This document shows positions 1-12,585 of a DNA stretch of 64,000 nucleotides, piece after piece. Under the pieces are notes generated by a model. That model saw only the letters and a list, made by a program, of their open reading frames with translations, searched no databases and was not told the origin of the DNA. The DNA comes from Cloeon dipterum. Lineage: Eukaryota; Arthropoda; Insecta; Ephemeroptera; Baetidae. The stretch covers positions 27,831,883 through 27,895,882 of the forward strand of contig NC_088789.1 of NCBI RefSeq assembly GCF_949628265.1, read 5' to 3'. Made by a program: the position numbers and the translations under genes. The stretch's first letter is position 1. Each line of letters begins with the position of its first letter.

Positions 1-282
1 GTAAACACAATGCAAGTTAATTTAAATATTGTTTGAGGTCACCCATCAACAACAACAATGTTGTTACCGAATTACAAATAAAATTCAAATCTACTTGACC
101 TAGTTTTCATGGCTGATATTAATTCTTATTCTCTTCGAGAAATATCCAACAGTGTACAGTGCAGCTTGTTAAGGACATTCCAACCAGCAAATTATAAAAA
201 ATTAAATTTATTTTAAATATTTTAGCTTGGATTTCATAACCATTCAAAAATTCTAAAGCAGGAATGACGAATTTTCTACGAA

Positions 283-800
283 TAAAAATCGCGATGGTTT
301 AAAATATTCACTTTTCGACTCGGGGGATGATATTATGGCCAATAGGGGTTCGGGGTTGGTAATGAGCACCCCAGAAACAATTCAGCTCACCAGAGAAAGT
401 GAAGCCAAGTTGAACGGTGTGCAGTTTTTACATTCCCGACTTTTAGAACCCGAGATTTGGCGCTCACAATATTTGCAAAAATTGGAAATTTTGTGTTTTT
501 CGAAATTCTAAATTTATTTTCTGGAAAATGAAGCCGAACACCACCATGAAATTTTTGCACAAGTTCACATTTACCACTTTTGAGGGGCGTTCCAGAATTT
601 TTTGGGTTTTCAAAATCCAAAAAACTCCCAGAAACTTTCGAAAATAACCCTTGGTGACCTTTGGGGTTGACCGATAACCTCAAATTAAATGTTCATTAGA
701 TCGGTTTTGACAAGAGGAGTCCAACGAATATTAACTTAACTCAAAATGAGTCATTGCACTCTCAAAAATTCTCTAAAAGTTTCCCGGTGGTGCATTTTAG
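283..800 (+). repeat. Interspersed repeat family R3, copy 1
   Basis: This segment aligns by eye along its length with about 20117-20625 in the same orientation, and in part with 14740-15110 and 42960-43325 in the opposite orientation. Shared blocks include GGCCAATAGGGGTT, CGGTGTGCAGTTTTTGCAT and CCCGAGATTTGGCGCTCACA. No terminal repeats or target duplications are clear. Copies differ at many positions, so this is an old family of unknown class. Confidence 0.75.
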
Positions 801-3800
801 CCACATTTAACCTCAAGAGAGTTCAAAATCTAGAAATCATTTCGATTCATAACAAATGCTGTGAGCTGTGAGCTGTGGCTGATCAAAATGCGCTGGAATA
901 TCAATGCCATATGCCATTTGCGTCACTGCATCCTCTAAACGGGCAGCCATTTTTCCGATTCAACCTACGCAATCAGCAATATAGCGAGAGACGAGCGAGT
1001 GCTACATTTTTTGGCGCACAAGCGAACTTATCTCGCTCGTATCCGCTTAATGAAAACACGAAAAAATTTGGCGTGATCACTTTAAACAGCTCCATTTCGC
1101 ACGAAATACACGCGGGCCATGTTAAGTAAGTGCAGGCGTGTGATAATGACCGGCGCGATAACGAGCCGCCGCCTCCGAGTCGCAAAGTTTGGTTCAGAGC
1201 AGAGAGGAGGCAATCAGCCGCGCTGGTTCCGATGGTAAATACAAGGAGCCGCGCGCGCCAAATGATATGTGTGTCCTCGTCATTGTCAGTTGGAACGACA
1301 CGTTGACGAGATGAGATCTGTGATGCTGCTGCTGAAAAGGGTCATTTTGGCGGCTTACACCGGAAATTTTGTGCTCGTCACGAAGCCTTTTCCAGAACGG
1401 TTTTGTGATGTGATGCGCAATAAGTTGAATTTTACAAAATTCGCTGGCATTGGCATTTTATAAAAATGCGTCCGGAATTATTTTGAAAAATTTATACGGC
1501 AGTAAAAGTTGTTAATTGGATGATTTTTATCTAGATTGATAAAATTGTTCTGAGTTAAATTAAAATGTATTAAAATTGATGAATTACATAAGGGATACGA
1601 GTTTGGTTTTATCTTTTTAAATTCGGAAAGCTGATCAAATTTCCCAATTTCCCGGAAGAACCGTTAGAAAAGTCGATTTGAAAGCTACCAAAATTTTAAA
1701 ATGGCCAAAATGAAGCTTAGATAAATTAAAACTCTAGTACAAGCTGTTACATGTCTGCAATTGATTTTACCAGAGCATTTTTTTCAGATATTTTCCAAAA
1801 GTATAGCAATCATATCGATCATTCGATTCGTCTCGCTGAGTTTTTTTAACCGAACCTATTATTAAGAAATTATGAGAATAATTTTAAATTATTTACATGA
1901 TTCGAAACTGTGGTTTTAGGCGTACTTTTTGCTATTCCTTGGGAAAATAAAAAACTATCGAATTATAGCTAAAAACGTCATTTATTTTTGGTGGTTTTAA
2001 TAGTTGCGTTCCTTTGCAAGTCTAAAGGTTTGGCAGGTTTGGCTGCATCTGCATGCAAACACCCAGGGATTTCACTTAATAAGTCGGAAGCTCCGTTGTG
2101 TGAATCCGTAATAGTGGCACCATATCAATCACCGCCTCGCTTCCAGAGCTTTCGTATTCAAATGGGCAAACGGACGCGCGGCCGGTGGTGGTTGACAAGT
2201 AATTTGGACTTGGGACTGATTAATGTCATCGACGCCAGCGCCGATATTGAATTGCTGCCGGCACCTTCTGACGCTTGTAAATACGGCCAAACTCGAATGA
2301 TTAATTGCCATTTGACCCGCTTTTTGTCCAGAGTTAAGTGGAGATGAGAAAGGAATTACCCAGAGATATTATTAAAAGTGTATGACGCGCACCCTGATAA
2401 ACATTAATTTAGGCGAGACAAAATACAGGCGCGCCCCTAAAAGGTTTTTTTTATATTTATTGTGCTTTCACAGCAGCTAAGTGACTAAAAAGCAGAAGAA
2501 CTTTTTTCCCCGTCTGCGCTGCTCGATTGCGCTCACATGTGTGTGCAATAAGCCAATTTGCCGGCCCCGTAATAATATCAGAGCCGAAATTAATTTTGCC
2601 ACGTCGTGCCAACGCCGACAAATATTTATTCAGCCTGGCACAACACACGTGTTTCTTCGCCAGCGGAAACAAACACAGCGCGTCACATTGACCAACATTC
2701 AGGGCGGAAAAAAGAGCTTCTTTCTGCTGCTGCTGCAGCAGCGCTTTTTTGGCCTGCAATTCATCACAGGGTGGGTTGAAACCTTGTTACCCGCAGAATT
2801 ATTTATTGGACTCACCTACTTTTGACAAATTAGGACGAGCAGGTACTTACTGATGTTTGCATAATTATGTAATCTATTTGTTCAGTTTTTTAGTAATTAC
2901 ATTTTCAAACTTAATATGTAAAGGTGATTTCGGGTTCTAAAATGCTTACACCGCTCAAAAATATTTCTAAATTAAATGTAGAATTGAGTTTTACGCCATG
3001 AATGCGGGAGGATTTTCAATCTCAAGCTTGAATTGTTTCTTCCTACTCTAGAAAGCGTGCAATTAAAAACAACAACGCCTTAGCAACCTTGAAATTGCGC
3101 ACGAGCGACCTGACAACACATTCAAATCTAACAAGAGAATAAGCGTCTCAAGTTCAGCGATTTTGAAATGATATAATTATGAGACAGATTTACGGCCAAT
3201 TACAGGCAATAAAATCCACCCGTGCGTTTTCGGCGTGAGCATCATTTTTGCCGGGCTCAAAAAGATCAAGCTAATTTTCCGCGTCTTTGTTTGAAAAAAT
3301 AAAAACACAAGGCTCGTCGAGCTGCGCGATGTGAGTGTTGAACTTGGAGCGAATAAGGTCATGTGCAACTAGTGCAGGTTTTTCATCTCAAGCACTCGTT
3401 GCAACGCTCGACCGACCGACCGACTATTTTTGTTTCCTAGAGCTTGTCTGCTGATTGTGAAGTGCTGGAAAAGTTAATTCATTACTCATGCACTCCATTG
3501 TGTTTATCAAGCTCCTACACAGTTACACACCCAGCTGCTTGGGCGTCTTCGAGAAATCGCTGATGCACTCTACAAGTAGCTATTAGTCATCCCATGGACA
3601 AATTTCACTTCGTGAAGAACCGAATTTATATCTTGACAACAAATAAATTACAGCTACTTAAGAGTCAGTTAATTTTACGGCCAAGTTTAATCGTAAATAG
3701 CATTTCTCGGCATGGATATGACAAATAAAAAGTTTTACAAAACCAATAAATTTGAATAATTTATTAAATTAATCGTGGCTAAACGCAATTTAACCCCCAA

Positions 3801-5345
3801 GAGCGGAAAATTCGCCCAGCCGCAGCGTGTAATTCGCTGATAGTGCGATTTCCCAGCCGATTAGAATGCGCACCGGCATTATTCATATTCATTTTTCGAG
3901 AGCAGCGCCGCATGCCCAATTATTAATGCACAGCAACCCCCGTATATAGCCGGCGGAAGGGAGCTCTGCTACCCTCATCTAAATTCACCTCTCCGCACGC
4001 GATTCGACCATCAAAAATGAATCTGCTCGAGAGCAAAGTGCGTAAAGGTACCCAACGGTGCAAATCGCTGAAATTTATTTGTTTTCGTGGATTATCTTTC
4101 AATGCCATACAATTTCTTAACGTATAAACAGCACATATTCGATTTTTTTTTTAAAAAAATACTTGTTCTGGAGAAAACGTCAGTTGTCTCCTTTGTTTAC
4201 GTCCAATGTTGCGGCAGGCGCGTCGTAATTTTTATTGGCTCGAGACTCTTATAACAACCATTGCGGTTTCACACCACGCGAGGAACATGGCAGCGGAATT
4301 GTGCCGCACGGCTCGAGCTTTTTACTCTCTCGCGTGCGCGCTCGCGACTATGCGATGATTTTAATTGCGCAATCCGTCATTGTAGCTCTCACCTTGCTCA
4401 CCCAGGAATTAAATCACTACACTGTCTCGGATGTCTGGATTTCACAAAAAATGACCAGTGCGTGTGAAAGAATAAAAGCGGCAAATAAATTAATTTTTTA
4501 ATCAAAATTTGGAAATAGAGAGAAAAATCTGTCCTACATTTTTATTTTTAATCCTTTTTTGTGAGTTAAGAAGATTCGACGTCAAATAATAAATAATTGC
4601 AGCATCAATAATAAGTGATTGCTTTTTGCTAATTTGAATTTGTCATCATTGCGAAACTGTCCGTCCATTTGAAAATTAAAATGAGCTGCGCCGACCAAAT
4701 TGTTGCCTCATGCAATCGCATTAAAAAGGATCACTCGCGCTTACATCCGTACTTTGACCTTGAGAGTAAAAAAACAATTGCAGCTGGTGCTATCTATTTT
4801 TTGTATGTGTTATAAGCGATCAAGAATAAGAATAAGGCGTTATTTTGAGTGACTCACTGCCGAGAGGGTGATGAACTCCGGGGAAGAAGGAAAAATAAAG
4901 CAAACGCCTCTGCACGTGTGCACTACTGCGTCTCAAAAAAGATGAGCGCGAAATTAGCTGACCAGACTGTTTGGATGCGCAGATAAATAATTGGAAAACG
5001 AAAGCATGCGTAGGTCGGTCTGTCGGTTTAAGGAAGCGGAGAAATTGTCGCCCGCCACGCTCCGTTTTTGCTGGCGCCACGCTCTCCCACGCGTTATGTC
5101 AGCTCGCTATCTGCTATAGAAATTGAATTGGCATTATTGACACGTAATTTCGCAGTGAAAGTAAATATTTGGCTCCGATTCCCTTGTATCTGCTGTCGTG
5201 GTCGTGCGTGGAGCATCCTTTTCGCCGTGAAAGTGACGCGTGATTCATTCATTTAAATGCGAGGCACGCACGTGCACTTGCAAAAACGGTAACAATTAGG
5301 TGCAAAATTTTTCTTTTTGATGTACACGCGCACAACAGTGTTTAA

Positions 5346-5751
5346 AGAGGGATAATACTGCAAAGGCCTGGAAAATGGTTGTTGCCAATGCATAAACTCG
5401 TCCTTTAGGATTCAGTTAAAGCCTAAATGTAATATTTTTAGAAAATTGGCTTGAAAGTTACCGTGCTTTTCTAATGGTAATGGCTGTCTCCTTACTTGAA
5501 ATCCGATTTAATTTCAAAACCAAGAGTTTCCCCAATAAGTGGCATACACCGTTGGACAGATCTCGACGATAGGAATCGGAATATGCCAAGAAAATATGTT
5601 CAAGCACTCAAAATTTTGGAGAAAATTGGCAAAATTTGAATTTTTACTGTAGGAAGGTCATTTTTTATTATTGCAAATTGTTTATCGATCAATTGTGTAT
5701 GGCATCCAGCAGTTCAAATAATTTTCAATTGTTGCCCTGTATCATTCCACT
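5346..5751 (+). mobile_element. TTAA-flanked MITE (family M1), copy 1
   Basis: A non-autonomous DNA element whose left end reads AGAGGGATAATACTG and whose right end is the inverted counterpart GTATCATTCCACT. It is flanked on both sides by TTAA (5342-5345 and 5752-5755). The interior matches six other copies in the window and contains the family hallmark GACAGATCTCGACGATAGGA. TTAA target sites suggest mobilisation by a piggyBac-type transposase; no transposase is encoded. Confidence 0.9.
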
Positions 5752-6564
5752 TTAAATTATCTTTTTGTCTGTTTGATCAAGAAACGACACTTTTATTCTA
5801 CAACAAATAATTTAATTTTGCTAACTTAATACCCAGGAGTTTGCTGCTGCTGAACAACGTTATTTGTATATCGTCACTGCGCAAATACAAATTGCTGATG
5901 CACAAAGTAAACTTGTGCCGCTATTGTGCCCATAAATCTGCAGCAAACCCCCATAATCTATTGCTGCAGCGGCGGACAGACGCCTGTTGACTCAGGGCCC
6001 TATCTAAATCTTATCGGCCGGGCTCTCCTGCGAGTGTGTTTGGACATAAATTTCACTTTCACAATTAGCCAGGCACTTTTTGTTTGAATTGCTCTTTATC
6101 GCCTGTTTGCAGAAGGCTTTCAAGAGGAAACACGGCGTGAAACGTGTGGCGCACGAGTTATGCTACATTAAATGCAATAAAAGGGCCGAATTTTGCTGTC
6201 ACGAAAGCGGCAGAAATGGGATTATAAAATTTGAATTGCTCGTCTGATTGTTGCGTGTGTTCATTCAGGAGAAATGAGATAAAACTGTGAGACCTTACCC
6301 GTGACCGTGGCGGACACGTTACGATCGTGAAATAAAAATTAGCAATTTTTTGTTCATCCAAACGTAATGTTGACATTGAACATCATAAAAATAACACACA
6401 CAAATTCGCACCAGATTAAATCATTAATCTTTAGATTACGTCGTATGGAATTACCACTAAACACACACAGCACTTTCTTTATCTCGTGTAAAACATGCAG
6501 TTTTCCTTTTCAAGATAGAAATAAAACTCAATGATAGCAAGGTGTCCAATTACGGCTTTTTGCC

Positions 6565-6640
6565 TGCCATCAGTCAGTCGGCGAGCATTCAGTCCGTCAG
6601 TCAGTCGGTTGGCAGCGATCGCAGCTGCGTGCACGCCCGA
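6565..6640 (+). promoter_or_regulatory. Possible transporter promoter with repeated TCAGT initiators
   Basis: Between 6565 and 6605 the sequence holds several TCAGT motifs (TCAGTCAGTCGG and TTCAGTCCGTCAGTCAGTC). TCAGT is the arthropod initiator consensus. The cluster lies about 100 bases upstream of the proposed start codon at 6704 and has no TATA box, as in dispersed-start promoters. This is inference from motif and position; a 5' untranslated exon farther upstream is possible. Confidence 0.4.
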
Positions 6641-6647
6641 CCCTAGA

Positions 6648-6701
6648 ATGCGTTGCTCCCTTTCGCAATTTTGCGACTTTTTCAAATTTCCCTTTTTGTG
6701 A
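6648..6701 (+). other. Upstream ORF abutting the transporter start
   Basis: If transcription starts in the TCAGT cluster, the first ATG of the mRNA is at 6648. It opens a 17-codon frame ending in TGA at 6699-6701, only two bases before the proposed main ATG at 6704. Such an arrangement usually reduces main-frame translation or makes it depend on reinitiation. It would be irrelevant if the bases GCAG at 6705-6708 are a real splice acceptor. Confidence 0.4.
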
Positions 6702-6703
6702 CC

Positions 6704-9700
6704 ATGCAGATTGAAGAGGAGATGACAATGAGCACCAAGGGCCACTCGCGGTGCCACGGGCACAGGCGGCAGGAGTCGAATGTGTCCATGTACGCCATGA
6801 CGGGCCTCTACTCGGCCAGCGATGACGACGACCACCTAGACAGGAAGAAGCCCAGTCAGAGCCTTGGTGATCTCACCTGGCTGCCGCCCGCATCACCGCC
6901 TGTACACACAATAGAAAAGTGAGCCAAATATTTAAATGAATTTAATTATAGAATTTTGACCTGTTTTGAATTTAATTTTGAACACCGTCTTGAGGAAAAG
7001 TTGCTAATTAATAGGGCTGTGAATTTTAGACGGTTGACTATTTTTTTCTGAGTTCCAAATCAAAGCGGGACCATCAAATGAGCACGAATCCTGCAATTTT
7101 ATGCTGTTTGAACCATACTTGAAAGCGTCTAAAACTATTTTGTGGTAAAAAAAATCTGGAAATTTCTATAATTTAACTAACGGTGGGTAGTTTTGCAATT
7201 CTAATGGTTAGAACCAAGGATTTGGCAGTGACAATATTTGCAAAAAATAAATCTTTCTAATTTTTGCCAACATTTCAATCACTAAATCTCGGGTTTTAAT
7301 TGTCAGAATTGCAAAAACTGCACACTTTTCGACTTTTCTTAACCTCCTCTAGATATCAAATGGAATTTGGGTTATATTTTTCACGTTAAGAGCGTTTTTA
7401 ACAGTGAATAAATTTGCTGAAAGTGCAATGCGACGCGATTTTTTTTAAAACTTCAATGCATAGGGTGAAAGAGGGATGAGGGTTGATCACCCTCAAAACA
7501 TTTTGGCTGTCTAGTGAAGGTTAAGACGAGTTGAACGGTATGTAGAATTTGCAATTCTGATGGTTAGAACCTGAGATTTGAAGTTGTAAAAATACCGATA
7601 TATTTGAAAATTGCCATTTTTTTGCGTGCCGCGCTAATATTTAGAAAGTTTGAGGTCAAAAAATGTTAGCACAACGCCCCCTGTCGTTTGTCAGAAAATC
7701 ATATGCATAACATGTGGGGTTGCAGATCAAATTCCGCCGAAAATCATGAAAATATAAATTATAATAAATGAACAAAATTGACTAAAACTGTCTAAATTCA
7801 TCCAAAACCCCGTCTAAATATAGTCGACTTTTTCCCCGAAAATAATCGTCAAAATTACACAGTCCTACTAATTAATTATTCGGTGGATGAACTCAAGCGT
7901 AATTTATTCGGCATTTATTTGGCTGGTCACGAAATTATCTAGTGCGAACATCAGCCATCTCGAGACTATCATATTTATGAGTAATGGTGGGAACCGTGAT
8001 TTTATTTGCGTTTGCAGAGAGAGGCATTTGCCCGCGAGTCCGCCAGTTCCTGCCATTGTGGTTCCACCCTTACCGCCTCCCACGGAATTTAAAGACTGCG
8101 GCTTTTTGTCCTGTCGACCGTCAGGCCTTCAGCGGTTCGCCAGCATCAAGGTGTGTATGCATGGGCGCAAATCGGTGGCTTTGACCGATTTCTGGCAATC
8201 AATGAAACATTTCAACATTTGGATTCCAGCCCGACTGATAATATGCAGCCGTGCGTATCCGGCTGCCTACTCTATTTTTCAGCAGGCGCGCGCTTGTTAC
8301 CATAAAGAAGTGATCGATTTTGTTTTCAATTTTCTTTCTCCGCAGCGCGATAGATAGGGAGTCGAGAGGCGAATGGCCAATGATTTATGTATGAACGAAC
8401 AGTCTGCTGGTGCTGGCAAGCGCTATTCGCCTATTCAGATACGCGCCTGACCGCATGTAATGAGCATGCAATTCCTGCTTTATCAGATTCAATCGATTTG
8501 TGCTGATCAAGTTGCGATATATTTATATGACGGGATATCATACATTTTTAATGCAAATTTTTGTCGGGCAAGTGAGACAGGATAATCTAATCAAGGTCTT
8601 GTTGTCAAGGAAATTTGTTTTGAAATTGTTTTTCAGGTTTTTGTACTTTTGCTGTCCGTGCTGGTGACGCTGCAGCAGGCGTTGGCGTCTGGCTACATTA
8701 GCTCGGTGATCACCACAATTGAAAAAAGGTTCGAAATACCATCAAGCCACTCGGGCCTCATTGCCTCTTCCTACGAAATTGGCAACGTCTTCACCGTGAT
8801 CTTCGTCAGCTACTTGGGCAGTCGGAAGCACATCCCGATCTGGATCGCCATAGGTACTCTCTCTTAATTGGTTCTTTGAAATGTGGCGAGTTTGTTTATT
8901 GCTTCTGGCGTCGGCAGGCTCACTGGTAATGGGCATCGGCTCCATGGTGTTTATGGTGCCGCACTTCTACGCCGAGCCTCATCTCGCCGACGGCAACAGC
9001 GGCTCGAGTAATGCATCGGAAAATATTTGCCAGCGCGTGTCGGTGCGAGAGCAGGACATGGGTCTCGGAGTTCTTTCATCGGGTGAGTTTTAAAAATTTA
9101 CGAGTTTGGAGTAGGCAAGATAAATAAATCCCCAGTAAAAAACCAAACATTCTTAAATCAAAAGTGTAGCGTAAACTGAGCAAGCATTTTTTTTTCAGCT
9201 GGCCTTTCTTCACCAGCACTGTCACCTGGCTCCAGGGTGGACAACTGCATCATGTCCACGCCTTCAACCACCGGGCCAGTGCTGATTTTCCTTTTTGCCC
9301 AGTTCCTACTTGGCTGCGGCGGCTCGCCGCTCTTCACTCTCGGCACCACCTACATCGACGATCACGTCCACCCCGAGAGTTCCGCCATTTACATCGGCAT
9401 CATGTACAGCATGGCTGCCTTTGGTCCTGTCTGCGGCTTCCTTCTGGGCGCATACCTTCTCTCCTTCCACATGGACTCGCTCTCCAGCGTGCCTGTTCTC
9501 ATTGGTAATATATTCAGACTTTTTTCTTTTAGGCGCCTAATGAGCATGAATCGCGCAATTTTAAGACTTAAAAGTGGCAAACTTTAAGCCATCTTTGGAG
9601 CCAAAAATTGCTCATGAAGCCAAGTTAACCTTTGGATAAGCGGAACACAAATTGTTACAGGCGCATTTAAGATTTTTATTTTTTTATTAAAAGTCAAAAT

Positions 9701-12585
9701 AATGTAAAAAGGCAACACCTATTAAATATCATATTATTCAGCGGGGGCCAGATGTGCGATAAAATTGGCTCCCATTGCGCAGATCCAAGATGGCGTCTGA
9801 ATGTGGGAAGCAAAAAGCTCTCTTTGGATTCCCTTACAAGTGTCAAGAGTTTGTTTTTACGATCCAGAAGACACAATTAGTACAAGTAATGCAAATTATG
9901 CCACAATATTGACGAAAACTTGGTTCTTTTCGCGCAATTTCACGTGATTGTTTTTTCGCGCCATACTACACCGGACGCCATTATCTGCGCGTCGCATAAA
10001 TCTGGCCCCCGCTGCTTTAAACCATCTTTGGATCCCTAAATTGCTCATGAATCCAAGTTAACCTTTGGATAAGCGGAATACGGTTTGCTTCAGGCGCATT
10101 TAAAGATTTTTCCTTTTTTACTGAAATTCCAAATTTGGAAGCAATAGCTGTAAAATTGCAACTCCTATAAAAATGTCATATTATTTACAAGAAAATCGTT
10201 ATTAATTAATTAGTAAACACAGACTAAAACCCTCTAAAAACGTCCAACCCTAATTAAAATATTTATTTTCTGGTGAAACAAACGATTTAATTAACTTCAG
10301 ATCCTGGAGATCGTCGTTTCGTGGGCATGTGGTGGGGCGGCTTCTTCCTGTGCGGAGTGCTTCTGCTAGTCCTGTCGCTGCCCTTCATGCTATTCCCCAA
10401 GACCTTGCGGCGCGAGAAGGAGAGGGTGAGACTGCAGCAAAAGACGGCGGCAGCCATCACGGCCGGCGGCGAGGAGAAAGTAAATTTGGTCAGCAACGGA
10501 GACATTGGCACTGCACCGAGGAACAGTGTCGCCGAGCAAGGAGACAAGAAGAATAATGCCAAAGATGCTAGTTGCTGTTTTAAGGCAATGGGTGGGTTTT
10601 CTCCGCAGCAAAGCCTTTATCTCTATTTATATCCAGCTATTTAGAGAGCTGCAGTATATAAACTCGATCTTATTCTTGTTTTCTTTTTGCCGCAGAATTT
10701 GTGTTTGCTGTTAAGAGGTTGCTGTGCAACCCCATATACATCGTGACTTGCCTGGGCGCTTGCATGGAGCTGGCCATCGTGTCTGGATTTGTGGTCTACC
10801 TGCCCAAATACCTCGAGACCCAGTTTAGCCTCGGCAAGAGCCAAGCCAGCGTTTTCACTGGTATTATATTGACCGGCCGGCCGGATAATAGTGCTTGCGT
10901 TGCATTAATTTATCACTGTGCTGTATTCAGGTGGGATTGCGGTACCGGGCGCGTGCATTGGGATCTTCTTAGGCGGTTGTGTGCTCAAGAGGCTACAGCT
11001 TAAGCCTAAGGGGCTGGTCCAGTTCGTGCTTTTCTCCAACATTTTGTGCTTGTCGTTGTACGCGCTCCTCTTCTTCTTAGGCTGTGATAATGTCAAAATG
11101 GCTGGCACTACAATGCCTTATTTTAACAGGTAAAAATTTCACTGAAAACCATTGAATAAAATTCGTTAATTGCATTTTCATTTTAGCTCCAAAACGGAGC
11201 CCTTCCAAGTGAACCTGACGGCGTCCTGCAACTTCGGTTGCGAGTGTCCCACGTCGGACGTGGAGCCTGTGTGTGGAAACAACGGTCTCACCTACTTCAG
11301 TCCCTGCCACGCGGGCTGCACAGCCTTCTCGTCGCGCTCAAATTACACAAACTGCGCCTGTGAGTGTACACAATTTTGTGGCAAAAAAAAAGAAAAAAAA
11401 TCGATCCGCCGCATCAGTGCTGCAGGCGCGCCGCGGATTAATTTTCCATGCGCTTAACGAGCTTTTGAATCAAATTTCTTTCCTCTCGTGCGTATAGGCA
11501 TCCTGGGCAACATGAGCAGCATCATTACGTCCAACTCTGCCCAGTTTGCCGAGGTCACCATGGTGCCGGTGGCGACTGCGGGGCCGTGCAACTCGCCCTG
11601 CCAAACCATCTTCCCGTTTTTGATCCTGCTCTTCTTCATGACCTTCCTCGTTGCCCTCACACAGATGCCTCTGCTAATGATCGTGCTCAGGTTTGTCTAT
11701 TTTTTTATTATAATTATGCAATTGAGAAAAATGTTCCAATGTTAAAAAAATCTGTTTACTTGCTTCGTCAGAAGAGAAATAAAAAATCGTGCGAAGAGAT
11801 TTATTCTTGTTAAGTCAATACATGAAATAAATTAATAACAGAATGAACGTAACAAAAAAACTTCCTGACCTGCTTCAATAATTTAACGTTGAAGAGATTG
11901 ACCCTCTTTGACTGCTTCAGCTATCTAGAGGAGATTATCACGAGTCAAACGGTGTCAAGTTTTATGTTTTCTTTCGGAGACTAATTATTATAATTAATTT
12001 CAGGTCGGTCAAAGAAGAAGAACGAGCATTCGCTCTTGGCGTCCAGTTTGTAATCTTCAGGCTCTTTGGGTACATCCCAGCACCCATCCTTTTTGGAAAC
12101 CTGATTGACTCTACTTGTCTGCTGTGGAAAAACACCTGCGGAGAAAAGGGTGGCCGGTGCCTACTTTACGACATTGAAATGTTTCGATACAAGTAAGAAT
12201 AATTGAATTTTCCCTCGTGAACGCAACATGCTAACCCATTCTGCCTGCAGATATGTCGGAATCTGTGCAATTATTAAAGTCGCAGCTTTGATTTTATTCC
12301 TGATCGACTGGCACCTAGTCAGAAAGAGACAATCTCTGGATAAGCAGGGGCAGCCTATCGGGATCGGGGAAATTATCGGCTCCATTGTCAGCATTGATAA
12401 ATGTAAGTGTCCATAATGGAAGAAATATTTAAAATTAATTTTTATATTTAATTTCAGTGTTTGATGAGAGAAGGGGCAGCACAATTAACGCAGACGGATC
12501 GCTACTGCAGAGGGCTCGAAGCCCTTCGTCGGTTCGCGAGCTCCGAGTGGATCCTGAGGAAGTGGAACCCTGCTTGCGAGAGTAA
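6704..12585 (+). CDS. Oatp: Organic anion transporting polypeptide (SLCO/Oatp family)
   Basis: A plasma-membrane transporter of the major-facilitator type that moves organic anions such as steroid conjugates and other amphipathic solutes. Thirteen exons join in frame with GT-AG sites: 6704-6918, 8018-8150, 8637-8853, 8918-9082, 9199-9504, 10301-10591, 10696-10860, 10931-11129, 11187-11359, 11498-11690, 12004-12192, 12251-12402, 12458-12585; 841 residues, a normal family length. Visible features are an acidic, Pro-rich cytosolic N-terminus; the family motif CGFLSCRPSGLQRFASIK before the first membrane helix; the superfamily signature DRRFVGMWWGGFFL near residue 350 (usual RW and GA are RF and GM); and a Cys-rich Kazal-like loop near residues 570-620 containing CECPTSDVEPVCGNNG. 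Strings of hydrophobic segments fit 12 helices. The start is uncertain because GCAG at 6705-6708 could be an acceptor of an upstream exon. Substrate and Oatp subgroup cannot be assigned. Confidence 0.95.
7200..7690. repeat. Degenerate old repeats in transporter intron 1
   Basis: The 1.1-kb first intron holds two diverged stretches with the phrases GCAATTCTAATGGTTAGAACC (about 7195) and GCAATTCTGATGGTTAGAACC (about 7551), then motifs shared with repeat R3 such as AAAAACTGCACACTTTTCGAC. They resemble R3-type interspersed repeats at 29240-29680 and 46440-46600. Boundaries are not definable by eye. Confidence 0.45.
9582..10185 (+). repeat. Direct duplication bracketing a MITE in transporter intron 5
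   Basis: Segment 9582-9738 is repeated with point differences and small indels at 10015-10185. Both begin CTTTAAGCCATCTTTGG or CTTTAAACCATCTTTGG, share AAGTTAACCTTTGGATAAGCGGAA, and end TCATATTATT. The hAT-like MITE 9739-10014 lies exactly between the two copies. The sequence ATATTATT sits at 9731-9738 just before the MITE and again at 10178-10185 at the end of the second copy. Confidence 0.85.
9739..10014 (+). mobile_element. hAT-like MITE (family M2), copy 1
   Basis: The ends are the inverted repeats CAGCGGGGGCCAGAT and ATCTGGCCCCCGCTG. The interior matches copies at 52403-52676 and 57863-58113, including GATCCAAGATGGCGTCTGAA and AAGAGTTTGTTTTTACGATC. The terminal CAGNG form and the 8-bp duplications of the other two copies point to the hAT superfamily. 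This copy lacks adjacent matching flanks; its probable 8-bp duplicate lies 163 bases beyond its right end. Confidence 0.9.

Larger units (their letters stand above)
1..6560. other. Gene-free region upstream of the transporter
   Basis: No reading frame here has a recognisable domain, a splice pattern or a plausible start context. The stretch is AT-rich with GC-richer patches near 850-1340, 2160-2720, 4200-4440 and 5900-6330. It holds one old repeat copy (about 283-800) and one full TTAA-flanked MITE (5346-5751), listed separately. It could include distal regulatory DNA of the transporter, but nothing in the sequence shows this directly. Confidence 0.6.

Noticed and set aside
1988..2347. 119-codon frame upstream of the transporter
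   Set aside because: No family features; start context and codon use do not differ from the other frames of the region.
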